This document shows positions 44,991 to 61,300 of a DNA stretch of 64,000 nt, piece by piece (the stretch's first letter is position 1; each line of letters opens with the position of its first letter). The position numbers were made by a program, and so were the translations under genes. The notes below the pieces were generated by a model, which was not told the DNA's origin, ran no database searches, and saw only the letters and a list, made by a program, of their open reading frames with translations. The stretch spans positions 1 through 64,000 of the forward strand of contig OU612072.1 of the NCBI GenBank assembly GCA_914767715.1. Direction: 5' to 3'. This stretch comes from Membranipora membranacea. Its lineage: Eukaryota > Bryozoa > Gymnolaemata > Cheilostomatida > Membraniporidae.

Positions 44991-46147
44991 AACAAATATC
45001 CGTCCCAAAAAGGCTTCATGAGGAATGGATTCCGAGTCAACTGTAGGGATAGGACGATCCCAACTGGTTTAGAGCGATTGTCACCATTACCATGCTGCTG
45101 GTTTCTCTATCATCATCCCTTTTTGTTATACCGATAGTAGCACCTGTATTATTGTTATACCGATAGTAGCACCTGTATTATTGTTATACCGATAGTAGTA
45201 CCTGTATTATTGTTATACCGATAGTAGTACCTGTATTATTGTTATATCGATAGTAGTACATGTATTATTGTTATACCGATAGTAGTACCTGTATTATTGT
45301 TATACCGATAGTAGTACATGTATTATTGTTATACCGATAGTAGTACCTGTATTATTGTTATACCGATAGTAGTACCTGTATTATTGTTATACCGATAGTA
45401 GTACCTGTATGTTATACCGATAGTAGTACCTGTATTATTGTTATACCGATAGTAGTACCTGTATTATTGTTATACCGATAGTAGTACCTGTATTATTGTT
45501 ATACCGATAGTAGTACCTGTATGTTATACCGATAGTAGCACATGTATTATTGTTATACCGATAGTAGTACCTGTATTATTGTTATACCGATAGTAGTACC
45601 TGTATTATTGTTATACCGATAGTAGTACCTGTATGTTATACCGATAGTAGCACATGTATTATTGTTATACCGATAGTAGTACCTGTATTATTGTTATACC
45701 GATAGTAGTACCTGTATTATTGTTATACCGATAGTAGTACCTGTATTATTATTATACCGATAGTAGTACATGTATTATTGTTATACCGATAGTAGTACAT
45801 GTATTATTGTTATACCGATAGTAGTACCTGTATTATTGTTATACCGATAGTAGCACCTGTATTATTGTTAGACCGATAGTAGCAACTGTATTATTGTTAT
45901 ACCGATAGTAGCACCTGTATTATTGTTATACCGATAGTAGTACCTGTATTATTGTTACACCGATAGTAGTACATGTATTATTGTTACACCGATAGTAGTA
46001 CCTGTATTATTGTTATACCGATAGTAGTACCTGTATTATTGTTATACTGATAGTAGTACCTCTATTATTGTTATACCGATAGTAGCACCTGTATTATTGT
46101 TATACCGATAGTAGTACCTGTATTATTGTTATACCGATAGTAGTACC

Positions 46148-49100
46148 TGTATGTTATACCGATAGTAGTACCTGTATTATTGTTATACCGATAGTAGTAC
46201 CTGTATTATTGTTATATCGATAGTAGTACATGTATTATTGTTATACCGATAGTAGTACCTGTATTATTGTTATACCGATAGTAGTACATGTATTATTGTT
46301 ATACCGATAGTAGTACCTGTATTATTGTTATACCGATAGTAGTACCTGTATGTTATACCGATAGTAGTACCTGTATTATTGTTATACCGATAGTAGTACC
46401 TGTATTATTGTTATACCGATAGTAGTACCTGTATTATTGTTATACCGATAGTAGTACCTGTATGTTATACCGATAGTAGCACCTGTATTATTATTATACC
46501 GATAGTAGTACATGTATTATTGTTATACCGATAGTAGTACATGTATTATTGTTATACCGATAGTAGTACCTGTATTATTGTTATACCGATAGTAGCACCT
46601 GTATTATTGTTATACCGATAGTAGTACCTGTATTATTGTTATACCGATAGTAGTACCTATATTATTGTTATATCGATAGTAGTACCTATATTATTGTTAT
46701 ATCGATAGTAGTACATGTATTATTGTTATACCGATAGTAGCACCTGTATTATTGTTATACCGATAGTAGTACCTGTATTATTGTTATACCGATAGTAGTA
46801 CCTGTATTATTGTTATACCGATAGTAGTACATGTATTATTGTTATACCGATAGTAGCACCTGTATTATTGTTATACCGATAGTAGTACCTGTATTATTGT
46901 TATACCGATAGTAGTACCTGTATTATTGTTATACCGATAGTAGTACATGTATTATTGTTATACCGATAGTAGTACCTGTATTATTGTTACACCGATAGTA
47001 GTACCTGTATTATTGTTACACCGATAGTAGTACCTGTATTATTGTTATACCGATAGTAGCACCTGTATACCGATAGTAGTACATGTATTATTGTTATACT
47101 GATAGTAGTACCTGTATTATTGTTATACCTATAGTAGCACCTGTATTATTGTTATACCGATAGTAGTACCTGTATTATTGTTATACCGATAGTAGCACCT
47201 GTATTATTGTTATACCGATAGTAGTACCTGTATTATTGTTATACCGATAGTAGTACCTGTATTATTGTTATACCGATAGTAGTACCTATATTATTGTTAT
47301 ACCGATAGTAGTACCTGTATTATTGTTATACCGATAGTAGTACCTGTATTATTGTTATACCGATAGTAGCACCTGTATTATTGTTATACCGATAGTAGCA
47401 CCTGTATTATTGTTATACCGATAGTAGTACCTGTATTATTGTTATACCGATAGTAGTACCTGTATTATTGTTATACCGATAGTAGCACCTGTATTATTGT
47501 TTTACCGATAGTAGTACCTGTATTATTGTTATACCGATAGTAGTACCTGTATTATTGTTATACCGATAGTAGTACCTATATTATTGTTATACCGATAGTA
47601 GTACCTGTATTATTGTTATACCGATAGTAGGACCTTTATTATTGTTATACCGATAGTAGTACCTGTATTATTGTTATACCGATAGTAGTACCTGTATTAT
47701 TGTTACACCGATAGTAGTACCTGTATTATTATTATACCGATAGTAGTAACTGTATTATTGTTATACCGATAGTACCACCTGTATTATAGTTATACAGATA
47801 GTAGTACCTGTATTATTGTTACACCGATAGTAGTACCTGTATTATTGTTATACCGATAGTAGTACCTGGTTTATTGTTATACCGATAGTAGCACCTGTAT
47901 TATTGTTATACCGATAGTAGCACCTGTATTATTGTTATACCGATAGTAGTACCTATATTATTGTTATACCGATAGTAGCACCTGTATTATTGTTATACCG
48001 ATAGTAGTACCCTTATTATTGTTATACCGATAGTAGCACCTATATTATTGTTATACCGATAGTAGCACCTGTATTATTGTTATACCGATAGTAGCACCTG
48101 TATTATTGTTATACCGATAGTAGTACCTGTATTATTGTTATACCGGTAGTAGTACCCTTACTATTGTTACACAGATAGTAGTACCTGTATTATTGTTATA
48201 CCGATAGTAGTACCTGTATTGTTGTTATACCGATAGTAGTACCTGTATTATTGTTATACCGATAGTAGTACCTGTATTATTGTTATACCGATAGTAGTAC
48301 CTGTATTATTGTTATACCGATAGTAGTACCTGTATTATTGTTATACCGATAGTAGTACCTGTATTATTGTTATACCGATAGTAGCACCTGTATTATACCG
48401 ATAGTAGCACCTGTATTATTGTTATACCGATAGTAGTACCTGTATTATTGTTATTCCGATAGTAGCACCTGTATTATTGTTATACCGATAGTAGTACCTG
48501 TATTATTGTTATACCGATAGTAGTACCTGTATTATTGTTATACAGATAGTAGTACCTGTATTATTGTTATACAGATAGTAGTACCTGTATTATTGTTATA
48601 CCGATAGTAGTACCTATATTATTGTTATACCGATAGTAGTACCTGTATTATTGTTATACCGATAGTAGGACCTTTATTATTGTTATACCGATAGTAGTAC
48701 CTGTATTATTGTTATACCGATAGTAGCACCTGTATTATTGTTATACCGATAGTAGTACCTGTATTATTGTTATTCCGATAGTAGCACCTGTATTATTGTT
48801 ATACCGATAGTAGTACCTGTATTATTGTTATACCGATAGTAGTACCTGTATTATTGTTATACAGATAGTAGTACCTGTATTATTGTTATACAGATAGTAG
48901 TACCTGTATTATTGTTATACCGATAGTAGTACCTATATTATTGTTATACCGATAGTAGTACCCTTATTATTGTTATACCGATAGTAGCACCTATATTATT
49001 GTTATACCGATAGTAGTACCTGTATTATTGTTATACAGATAGTAGCACCTGTATTATTGTTATACCGATAGTAGTACCTGTATTATTGTTATACCGATAG

Positions 49101-52100
49101 TAGTACATGTATTATTGTTATACCGATAGTAGTACCTGTATTATTGTTACACCGATAGTAGTACCTGTATTATTGTTATACCGATAGTAGTACCTGTATT
49201 ATTGTTATACCGATAGTAGCACCTGTACTATTGTTATACCGACAGTAGTACCCTTATTATTGTTACACAGATAGTAGTACCTGTATTATTGTTATACCGA
49301 TAGTAGTACCTGTATTATTGTTATACCGATAGTAGTACCTGTATTATTGTTATACCGATAGTAGTACCTGTATTATTGTTATACCGATAGTAGTACCTGT
49401 ATTATTGTTATACCGATAGTAGTACCTGTATTATTGTTATACCGATAGTAGTACCTGTATTATTGTTATACCGATAGTAGTACCTGTATTATTGTTACAC
49501 CGATAGTAGTACCTGTATTATTGTTATACCGATAGTAGTACATGTATTATTGTTATACCGATAGTAGTACCTGTATTATTGTTATACCGATAGTAGTACC
49601 TGTATTATTGTTATACCGATAGTAGTACCTGTATTATTGTTATACCGATAGTAGTACCTGTATTATTGTTATACCGATAGTAGTACCTGTATTATTGTTA
49701 TACCGATAGTAGTACCTGTATTATTGTTACACCGATAGTAGTACCTGTATTATTGTTATACCGATAGTAGTACATGTATTATTGTTATACCGATAGTAGT
49801 ACCTGTATTATTGTTACACCGATAGTAGTACCTGTATTATTGTTATACCGATAGTAGTACCTGTATTATTGTTACACCGATAGTAGTACCTGTATTATTG
49901 TTATACCGATAGTAGTACCTGTATTATTGTTATACCGATAGTAGTACATGTATTATTGTTATACCGATAGTAGTACCTGTATTATTGTTACACCGATAGT
50001 AGTACCTGTATTATTGTTATACCGATAGTAGTACCTGTATTATTGTTATACCGATAGTAGTACCTGTATTATTGTTATACCGATAGTAGCACCTGTATTA
50101 TACCGATAGTAGCACCTGTATTATTGTTATACCGATAGTAGTACCTGTATTATTGTTATACCGATAGTAGCACCTGTATACCGATAGTAGTACATGTATT
50201 ATTGTTATACCGATAGTAGTACCTGTATTATTGTTATACCGATAGTAGTACCTGTATTATTGTTATACCGATAGTAGTACCTGTATTATTGTTATACCGA
50301 TAGTAGCACCTGTATTATTGTTATACCGATAGTAGTACCTGTATTATTGTTATACCGATAGTAGCACCTGTATTATTGTTATACCGATAGTAGTACCTGT
50401 ATTATTGTTATACCGATAGTAGTACCTGTATTATTGTTATACCGATAGTAGTACCTGTATTATTGTTATACCGATAGTAGTACCTGTATTATTGTTATAC
50501 CGATAGTAGCACCTGTATTATTGTTATACCGATAGTAGTACCTGTATTATTGTTATACCGATAGTAGTACCTGTATTATTGTTATACCGATAGTAGTACC
50601 TGTATTATTGTTATACCGATAGTAGCACCTGTATTATTGTTATACCGATAGTAGTACCTGTATTATTGTTATACCGATAGTAGTACCTGTATTATTGTTA
50701 TACCGATAGTAGTACCTGTATTATTGTTATACCGATAGTAGTACCTGTATTATTGTTATACCGATAGTAGTACCTGTATTATTGTTATACCGATAGTAGC
50801 ACCTGTATTATTGTTATATCGATAGTAGTACCTGTATTATTGTTATACCGATAGTAGCACCTGTACTATTGTTATACCGATAGTAGTACATGTATTATTG
50901 TTATACCGATAGTAGTACCTGTATTATTGTTACACCGATAGTAGTACCTGTATTATTGTTATACCGATAGTAGTACCTGTATTATTGTTATATCGATAGT
51001 AGTACCTGTATTATTGTTATACCGATAGTAGTACCTGTATTATTGTTATATCGATAGTAGCACCTCTATTATTGTTATACCGATAGTAGTACCTGTATTA
51101 TTGTTATACCGATAGTAGTACCTGTATTATTGTTATACCGATAGTAGTACCTATATTATTGTTATACCGATAGTAGTACCTCTATTATTGTTATACCGAT
51201 AGTAGCACCTGTATTACTGTTATACCGATAGTAGTACCTATATTATTGTTATACCGATAGTAGTACCTATATTATTGTTATATCGATAGTAGTACATGTA
51301 TTATTGTTATACCGATAGTATTACCTGTATTATTGTTATACCGATAGTAGTACGTGTATTATTGTTATACCGATAGTAGTACCTGTATTATTGTTATACC
51401 GATAGTAGCACCTGTACTATTGTTATACCGATAGTAGTACCTGTATTATTGTTATACCGGTAGTAGTACCCTTATTATTGTTACACAGATAGTAGTACCT
51501 GTATTATTGTTATACTGATAGTAGTACCTGTATTATTGTTATACCGGTAGTAGTACCCTTATTATTGTTATACCGATAGTAGCACCTATATTATTGTTAT
51601 ACCGATAGTAGTACCTGTATTATTGTTATACCGGTAGTAGTACCCTTATTATTGTTACACAGATAGTAGTACCTGTATTATTGTTATACCGATAGTAGTA
51701 CCTGTATTATTGTTATACCGATAGTAGTACCTGTATTATTGTTATACCGATAGTAGTACCTATATTATTGTTATACCGATAGTAGTACCTCTATTATTGT
51801 TATACCGCTAGTAGTACCTATATTATTGTTATACCGATAGTAGTACCTCTATTATTGTTATACCGATAGTAGTACCTGTATTATTGTTATACCGATAGTA
51901 GTACCTGTATTATTGTTATACCGATAGTAGTACCTATATTATTGTTATACCGATAGTAGTACCTCTATTATTGTTATACCGATAGTAGCACCTGTATTAT
52001 TGTTATACCGATAGTAGTACCTATATTATTGTTATATCGATAGTAGTACCTATATTATTGTTATATCGATAGTAGTACATGTATTATTGTTATACCGATA

Positions 52101-55100
52101 GTAGTACCTGTATTATTGTTACACCGATAGTAGTACCTGTATTATTGTTATACCGATAGTAGTACCTGTATTATTGTTATACCGATAGTAGCACCTGTAC
52201 TATTGTTATACCGATAGTAGTACCTGTATTATTGTTATATCGATAGTAGTACATGTATTATTGTTATACCGATAGTAGTACCTGTATTATTGTTATACCG
52301 ATAGTAGGACCTTTATTATTGTTATACCGATAGTAGTACCTGTATTATTGTTATACCGATAGTAGTACCTGTATTATTGTTACACCGATAGTAGTACCTG
52401 TATTATTATTATACCGATAGTAGTAACTGTATTATTGTTATACCGATAGTACCACCTGTATTATAGTTATACAGATAGTAGTACCTGTATTATTGTTACA
52501 CCAATAGTAGTACATGTATTATTGTTATACCGATAGTAGTACCTGTATGTTATACCGATAGTAGTACCTGTATTATTGTTATACCGATAGTAGTACCTGT
52601 ATTATTGTTATACCGATAGTAGTACCTGTATTATTGTTATACCGATAGTAGTACCTGTATTATTGTTATACCGATAGTAGTACCTGTATTATTGTTATAC
52701 CGATAGTAGCACCTGTACTATTGTTATACCGATAGTAGTACATGTATTATTGTTATACCGATAGTAGTACCTGTATGTTATACCGATAGTAGTACCTGTA
52801 TTATTGTTATACCGATAGTAGTACCTGTATTATTGTTATACCGATAGTAGTACCTGTATTATTGTTATACCGATAGTAGCACCTGTACTATTGTTATACC
52901 GATAGTAGTACATGTATTATTGTTATACAGATAGTAGTACCTGTATTATTGTTATACCGATAGTAGTACCTGTATTATTGTTATACCGATAGTAGTACCT
53001 GTATTATTGTTATACCGATAGTAGTACCTGTATTATTGTTATACCGATAGTAGCACCTGTACTATTGTTATACCGATAGTAGTACCTGTATTATTGTTAT
53101 ACCGATAGTAGTACCTGTATTATTGTTATACCGATAGTAGCACCTGTACTATTGTTATACCGATAGTAGTACCTGTATTATTGTTATACCGATAGTAGTA
53201 CCTGTATTATTGTTATACCGATAGTAGTACCTATATTATTGTTATACCGATAGTAGTACATGTATTATTGTTATACCGATAGTAGTACCTGTATTATTGT
53301 TACACCGATAGTAGTACCTGTATTATTGTTATACCGATAGTAGTACCTGTATTATTGTTATACCGATAGTAGTACCTGTATTATTGTTATACCGATAGTA
53401 GCACCTGTATTATACCGATAGTAGCACCTGTATTATTGTTATACCGATAGTAGTACCTGTATTATTGTTATACCGATAGTAGCACCTGTATACCGATAGT
53501 AGTACATGTATTATTGTTATACCGATAGTAGTACATGTGTTATTGTTATACCGATAGTAGCACCTGTATTATTGTTATACCGATAGTAGTACCTGTATTA
53601 TTGTTATACCGATAGTAGCACCTGTATTATACCGATAGTAGCACCTGTATTATTGTTATACCGATAGTAGTACCTGTATTATTGTTATACCGATAGTAGC
53701 ACCTGTATACCGATAGTAGTACATGTATTATTGTTATACCGATAGTAGCACCTGTATTATTGTTATACCGATAGTAGTACCTGTATTATTGTTATACCGA
53801 TAGTAGTACCTGTATGTTATACCGATAGTAGTACCTGTATTATTGTTATACCGATAGTAGTACCTGTATTATTGTTATATCGATAGTAGTACATGTATTA
53901 TTGTTATACCGATAGTAGTACCTGTATTATTGTTATACCGATAGTAGTACATGTATTATTGTTATACCGATAGTAGTACCTGTATTATTGTTATACCGAT
54001 AGTAGTACCTGTATGTTATACCGATAGTAGTACCTGTATTATTGTTATACCGATAGTAGTACCTGTATTATTGTTATACCGATAGTAGTACCTGTATTAT
54101 TGTTATACCGATAGTAGTACCTGTATGTTATACCGATAGTAGCACCTGTATTATTATTATACCGATAGTAGTACATGTATTATTGTTATACCGATAGTAG
54201 TACATGTATTATTGTTATACCGATAGTAGTACTTTTATTATTGTTATACCGATAGTAGTACCTATATTATTGTTATATCGATAGTAGTACCTATATTATT
54301 GTTATATCGATAGTAGTACATGTATTATTGTTATACCGATAGTAGCACCTGTATTATTGTTATACCGATAGTAGTACCTGTATTATTGTTATACCGATAG
54401 TAGTACCTGTATTATTGTTATACCGATAGTAGTACATGTATTATTGTTATACCGATAGTAGCACCTGTATTATTGTTATACCGATAGTAGTACCTGTATT
54501 ATTGTTATACCGATAGTAGTACCTGTATTATTGTTATACCGATAGTAGTACATGTATTATTGTTATACCGATAGTAGTACCTGTATTATTGTTACACCGA
54601 TAGTAGTACCTGTATTATTGTTACACCGATAGTAGTACCTGTATTATTGTTATACCGATAGTAGCACCTGTATACCGATAGTAGTACATGTATTATTGTT
54701 ATACTGATAGTAGTACCTGTATTATTGTTATACCTATAGTAGCACCTGTATTATTGTTATACCGATAGTAGTACCTGTATTATTGTTATACCGATAGTAG
54801 CACCTGTATTATTGTTATACCGATAGTAGTACCTGTATTATTGTTATACCGATAGTAGTACCTGTATTATTGTTATACCGATAGTAGTACCTATATTATT
54901 GTTATACCGATAGTAGTACCTGTATTATTGTTATACCGATAGTAGTACCTGTATTATTGTTATACCGATAGTAGCACCTGTATTATTGTTATACCGATAG
55001 TAGCACCTGTATTATTGTTATACCGATAGTAGTACCTGTATTATTGTTATACCGATAGTAGTACCTGTATTATTGTTATACCGATAGTAGCACCTGTATT

Positions 55101-58100
55101 ATTGTTTTACCGATAGTAGTACCTGTATTATTGTTATACCGATAGTAGTACCTGTATTATTGTTATACCGATAGTAGTACCTATATTATTGTTATACCGA
55201 TAGTAGTACCTGTATTATTGTTATACCGATAGTAGGACCTTTATTATTGTTATACCGATAGTAGTACCTGTATTATTGTTATACCGATAGTAGTACCTGT
55301 ATTATTGTTACACCGATAGTAGTACCTGTATTATTATTATACCGATAGTAGTAACTGTATTATTGTTATACCGATAGTACCACCTGTATTATAGTTATAC
55401 AGATAGTAGTACCTGTATTATTGTTACACCGATAGTAGTACCTGTATTATTGTTATACCGATAGTAGTACCTGGTTTATTGTTATACCGATAGTAGCACC
55501 TGTATTATTGTTATACCGATAGTAGCACCTGTATTATTGTTATACCGATAGTAGTACCTATATTATTGTTATACCGATAGTAGCACCTGTATTATTGTTA
55601 TACCGATAGTAGTACCCTTATTATTGTTATACCGATAGTAGCACCTATATTATTGTTATACCGATAGTAGCACCTGTATTATTGTTATACCGATAGTAGC
55701 ACCTGTATTATTGTTATACCGATAGTAGTACCTGTATTATTGTTATACCGGTAGTAGTACCCTTACTATTGTTACACAGATAGTAGTACCTGTATTATTG
55801 TTATACCGATAGTAGTACCTGTATTGTTGTTATACCGATAGTAGTACCTGTATTATTGTTATACCGATAGTAGTACCTGTATTATTGTTATACCGATAGT
55901 AGTACCTGTATTATTGTTATACCGATAGTAGTACCTGTATTATTGTTATACCGATAGTAGTACCTGTATTATTGTTATACCGATAGTAGCACCTGTATTA
56001 TACCGATAGTAGCACCTGTATTATTGTTATACCGATAGTAGTACCTGTATTATTGTTATTCCGATAGTAGCACCTGTATTATTGTTATACCGATAGTAGT
56101 ACCTGTATTATTGTTATACCGATAGTAGTACCTGTATTATTGTTATACAGATAGTAGTACCTGTATTATTGTTATACAGATAGTAGTACCTGTATTATTG
56201 TTATACCGATAGTAGTACCTATATTATTGTTATACCGATAGTAGTACCTGTATTATTGTTATACCGATAGTAGGACCTTTATTATTGTTATACCGATAGT
56301 AGTACCTGTATTATTGTTATACCGATAGTAGCACCTGTATTATTGTTATACCGATAGTAGTACCTGTATTATTGTTATTCCGATAGTAGCACCTGTATTA
56401 TTGTTATACCGATAGTAGTACCTGTATTATTGTTATACCGATAGTAGTACCTGTATTATTGTTATACAGATAGTAGTACCTGTATTATTGTTATACAGAT
56501 AGTAGTACCTGTATTATTGTTATACCGATAGTAGTACCTATATTATTGTTATACCGATAGTAGTACCCTTATTATTGTTATACCGATAGTAGCACCTATA
56601 TTATTGTTATACCGATAGTAGTACCTGTATTATTGTTATACAGATAGTAGCACCTGTATTATTGTTATACCGATAGTAGTACCTGTATTATTGTTATACC
56701 GATAGTAGTACATGTATTATTGTTATACCGATAGTAGTACCTGTATTATTGTTACACCGATAGTAGTACCTGTATTATTGTTATACCGATAGTAGTACCT
56801 GTATTATTGTTATACCGATAGTAGCACCTGTACTATTGTTATACCGACAGTAGTACCCTTATTATTGTTACACAGATAGTAGTACCTGTATTATTGTTAT
56901 ACCGATAGTAGTACCTGTATTATTGTTATACCGATAGTAGTACCTGTATTATTGTTATACCGATAGTAGTACCTGTATTATTGTTATACCGATAGTAGTA
57001 CCTGTATTATTGTTATACCGATAGTAGTACCTGTATTATTGTTATACCGATAGTAGTACCTGTATTATTGTTATACCGATAGTAGTACCTGTATTATTGT
57101 TACACCGATAGTAGTACCTGTATTATTGTTATACCGATAGTAGTACATGTATTATTGTTATACCGATAGTAGTACCTGTATTATTGTTATACCGATAGTA
57201 GTACCTGTATTATTGTTATACCGATAGTAGTACCTGTATTATTGTTATACCGATAGTAGTACCTGTATTATTGTTATACCGATAGTAGTACCTGTATTAT
57301 TGTTATACCGATAGTAGTACCTGTATTATTGTTACACCGATAGTAGTACCTGTATTATTGTTATACCGATAGTAGTACATGTATTATTGTTATACCGATA
57401 GTAGTACCTGTATTATTGTTACACCGATAGTAGTACCTGTATTATTGTTATACCGATAGTAGTACCTGTATTATTGTTACACCGATAGTAGTACCTGTAT
57501 TATTGTTATACCGATAGTAGTACCTGTATTATTGTTATACCGATAGTAGTACATGTATTATTGTTATACCGATAGTAGTACCTGTATTATTGTTACACCG
57601 ATAGTAGTACCTGTATTATTGTTATACCGATAGTAGTACCTGTATTATTGTTATACCGATAGTAGTACCTGTATTATTGTTATACCGATAGTAGCACCTG
57701 TATTATACCGATAGTAGCACCTGTATTATTGTTATACCGATAGTAGTACCTGTATTATTGTTATACCGATAGTAGCACCTGTATACCGATAGTAGTACAT
57801 GTATTATTGTTATACCGATAGTAGTACCTGTATTATTGTTATACCGATAGTAGTACCTGTATTATTGTTATACCGATAGTAGTACCTGTATTATTGTTAT
57901 ACCGATAGTAGCACCTGTATTATTGTTATACCGATAGTAGTACCTGTATTATTGTTATACCGATAGTAGCACCTGTATTATTGTTATACCGATAGTAGTA
58001 CCTGTATTATTGTTATACCGATAGTAGTACCTGTATTATTGTTATACCGATAGTAGTACCTGTATTATTGTTATACCGATAGTAGTACCTGTATTATTGT

Positions 58101-61100
58101 TATACCGATAGTAGCACCTGTATTATTGTTATACCGATAGTAGTACCTGTATTATTGTTATACCGATAGTAGTACCTGTATTATTGTTATACCGATAGTA
58201 GTACCTGTATTATTGTTATACCGATAGTAGCACCTGTATTATTGTTATACCGATAGTAGTACCTGTATTATTGTTATACCGATAGTAGTACCTGTATTAT
58301 TGTTATACCGATAGTAGTACCTGTATTATTGTTATACCGATAGTAGTACCTGTATTATTGTTATACCGATAGTAGTACCTGTATTATTGTTATACCGATA
58401 GTAGCACCTGTATTATTGTTATATCGATAGTAGTACCTGTATTATTGTTATACCGATAGTAGCACCTGTACTATTGTTATACCGATAGTAGTACATGTAT
58501 TATTGTTATACCGATAGTAGTACCTGTATTATTGTTACACCGATAGTAGTACCTGTATTATTGTTATACCGATAGTAGTACCTGTATTATTGTTATATCG
58601 ATAGTAGTACCTGTATTATTGTTATACCGATAGTAGTACCTGTATTATTGTTATATCGATAGTAGCACCTCTATTATTGTTATACCGATAGTAGTACCTG
58701 TATTATTGTTATACCGATAGTAGTACCTGTATTATTGTTATACCGATAGTAGTACCTATATTATTGTTATACCGATAGTAGTACCTCTATTATTGTTATA
58801 CCGATAGTAGCACCTGTATTACTGTTATACCGATAGTAGTACCTATATTATTGTTATACCGATAGTAGTACCTATATTATTGTTATATCGATAGTAGTAC
58901 ATGTATTATTGTTATACCGATAGTATTACCTGTATTATTGTTATACCGATAGTAGTACGTGTATTATTGTTATACCGATAGTAGTACCTGTATTATTGTT
59001 ATACCGATAGTAGCACCTGTACTATTGTTATACCGATAGTAGTACCTGTATTATTGTTATACCGGTAGTAGTACCCTTATTATTGTTACACAGATAGTAG
59101 TACCTGTATTATTGTTATACTGATAGTAGTACCTGTATTATTGTTATACCGGTAGTAGTACCCTTATTATTGTTATACCGATAGTAGCACCTATATTATT
59201 GTTATACCGATAGTAGTACCTGTATTATTGTTATACCGGTAGTAGTACCCTTATTATTGTTACACAGATAGTAGTACCTGTATTATTGTTATACCGATAG
59301 TAGTACCTGTATTATTGTTATACCGATAGTAGTACCTGTATTATTGTTATACCGATAGTAGTACCTATATTATTGTTATACCGATAGTAGTACCTCTATT
59401 ATTGTTATACCGCTAGTAGTACCTATATTATTGTTATACCGATAGTAGTACCTCTATTATTGTTATACCGATAGTAGTACCTGTATTATTGTTATACCGA
59501 TAGTAGTACCTGTATTATTGTTATACCGATAGTAGTACCTATATTATTGTTATACCGATAGTAGTACCTCTATTATTGTTATACCGATAGTAGCACCTGT
59601 ATTATTGTTATACCGATAGTAGTACCTATATTATTGTTATATCGATAGTAGTACCTATATTATTGTTATATCGATAGTAGTACATGTATTATTGTTATAC
59701 CGATAGTAGTACCTGTATTATTGTTACACCGATAGTAGTACCTGTATTATTGTTATACCGATAGTAGTACCTGTATTATTGTTATACCGATAGTAGCACC
59801 TGTACTATTGTTATACCGATAGTAGTACCTGTATTATTGTTATATCGATAGTAGTACATGTATTATTGTTATACCGATAGTAGTACCTGTATTATTGTTA
59901 TACCGATAGTAGGACCTTTATTATTGTTATACCGATAGTAGTACCTGTATTATTGTTATACCGATAGTAGTACCTGTATTATTGTTACACCGATAGTAGT
60001 ACCTGTATTATTATTATACCGATAGTAGTAACTGTATTATTGTTATACCGATAGTACCACCTGTATTATAGTTATACAGATAGTAGTACCTGTATTATTG
60101 TTACACCAATAGTAGTACATGTATTATTGTTATACCGATAGTAGTACCTGTATGTTATACCGATAGTAGTACCTGTATTATTGTTATACCGATAGTAGTA
60201 CCTGTATTATTGTTATACCGATAGTAGTACCTGTATTATTGTTATACCGATAGTAGTACCTGTATTATTGTTATACCGATAGTAGTACCTGTATTATTGT
60301 TATACCGATAGTAGCACCTGTACTATTGTTATACCGATAGTAGTACATGTATTATTGTTATACCGATAGTAGTACCTGTATGTTATACCGATAGTAGTAC
60401 CTGTATTATTGTTATACCGATAGTAGTACCTGTATTATTGTTATACCGATAGTAGTACCTGTATTATTGTTATACCGATAGTAGCACCTGTACTATTGTT
60501 ATACCGATAGTAGTACATGTATTATTGTTATACAGATAGTAGTACCTGTATTATTGTTATACCGATAGTAGTACCTGTATTATTGTTATACCGATAGTAG
60601 TACCTGTATTATTGTTATACCGATAGTAGTACCTGTATTATTGTTATACCGATAGTAGCACCTGTACTATTGTTATACCGATAGTAGTACCTGTATTATT
60701 GTTATACCGATAGTAGTACCTGTATTATTGTTATACCGATAGTAGCACCTGTACTATTGTTATACCGATAGTAGTACCTGTATTATTGTTATACCGATAG
60801 TAGTACCTGTATTATTGTTATACCGATAGTAGTACCTATATTATTGTTATACCGATAGTAGTACATGTATTATTGTTATACCGATAGTAGTACCTGTATT
60901 ATTGTTACACCGATAGTAGTACCTGTATTATTGTTATACCGATAGTAGTACCTGTATTATTGTTATACCGATAGTAGTACCTGTATTATTGTTATACCGA
61001 TAGTAGCACCTGTATTATACCGATAGTAGCACCTGTATTATTGTTATACCGATAGTAGTACCTGTATTATTGTTATACCGATAGTAGTACATGTATTATT

Positions 61101-61300
61101 GTTATACCGATAGTAGTACCTGTATTATTGTTATACCGATAGTAGCACCTGTATTATTGTTATACCGATAGTAGTACCTGTATTATTGTTATACCGATAG
61201 TAGCACCTGTATTATACCGATAGTAGCACCTGTATTATTGTTATACCGATAGTAGTACCTGTATTATTGTTATACCGATAGTAGCACCTGTATACCGATA
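46148..61300. repeat. Two tandem 7.6-kb blocks within the 29-bp satellite
   Basis: Rare variants recur at a fixed offset of 7605 bp: 47127/54732 (ACCTATAG), 47771/55376 (AGTACCACC), 51807/59412 (CGCTAG), 52448/60053 (AGTACCACC), 52773/60378 (short unit) and 53406/61011 (short unit). At the left end the offset is 7663 (46148/53811, 46348/54011, 46460/54123), i.e. two units more. Confidence 0.88.
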
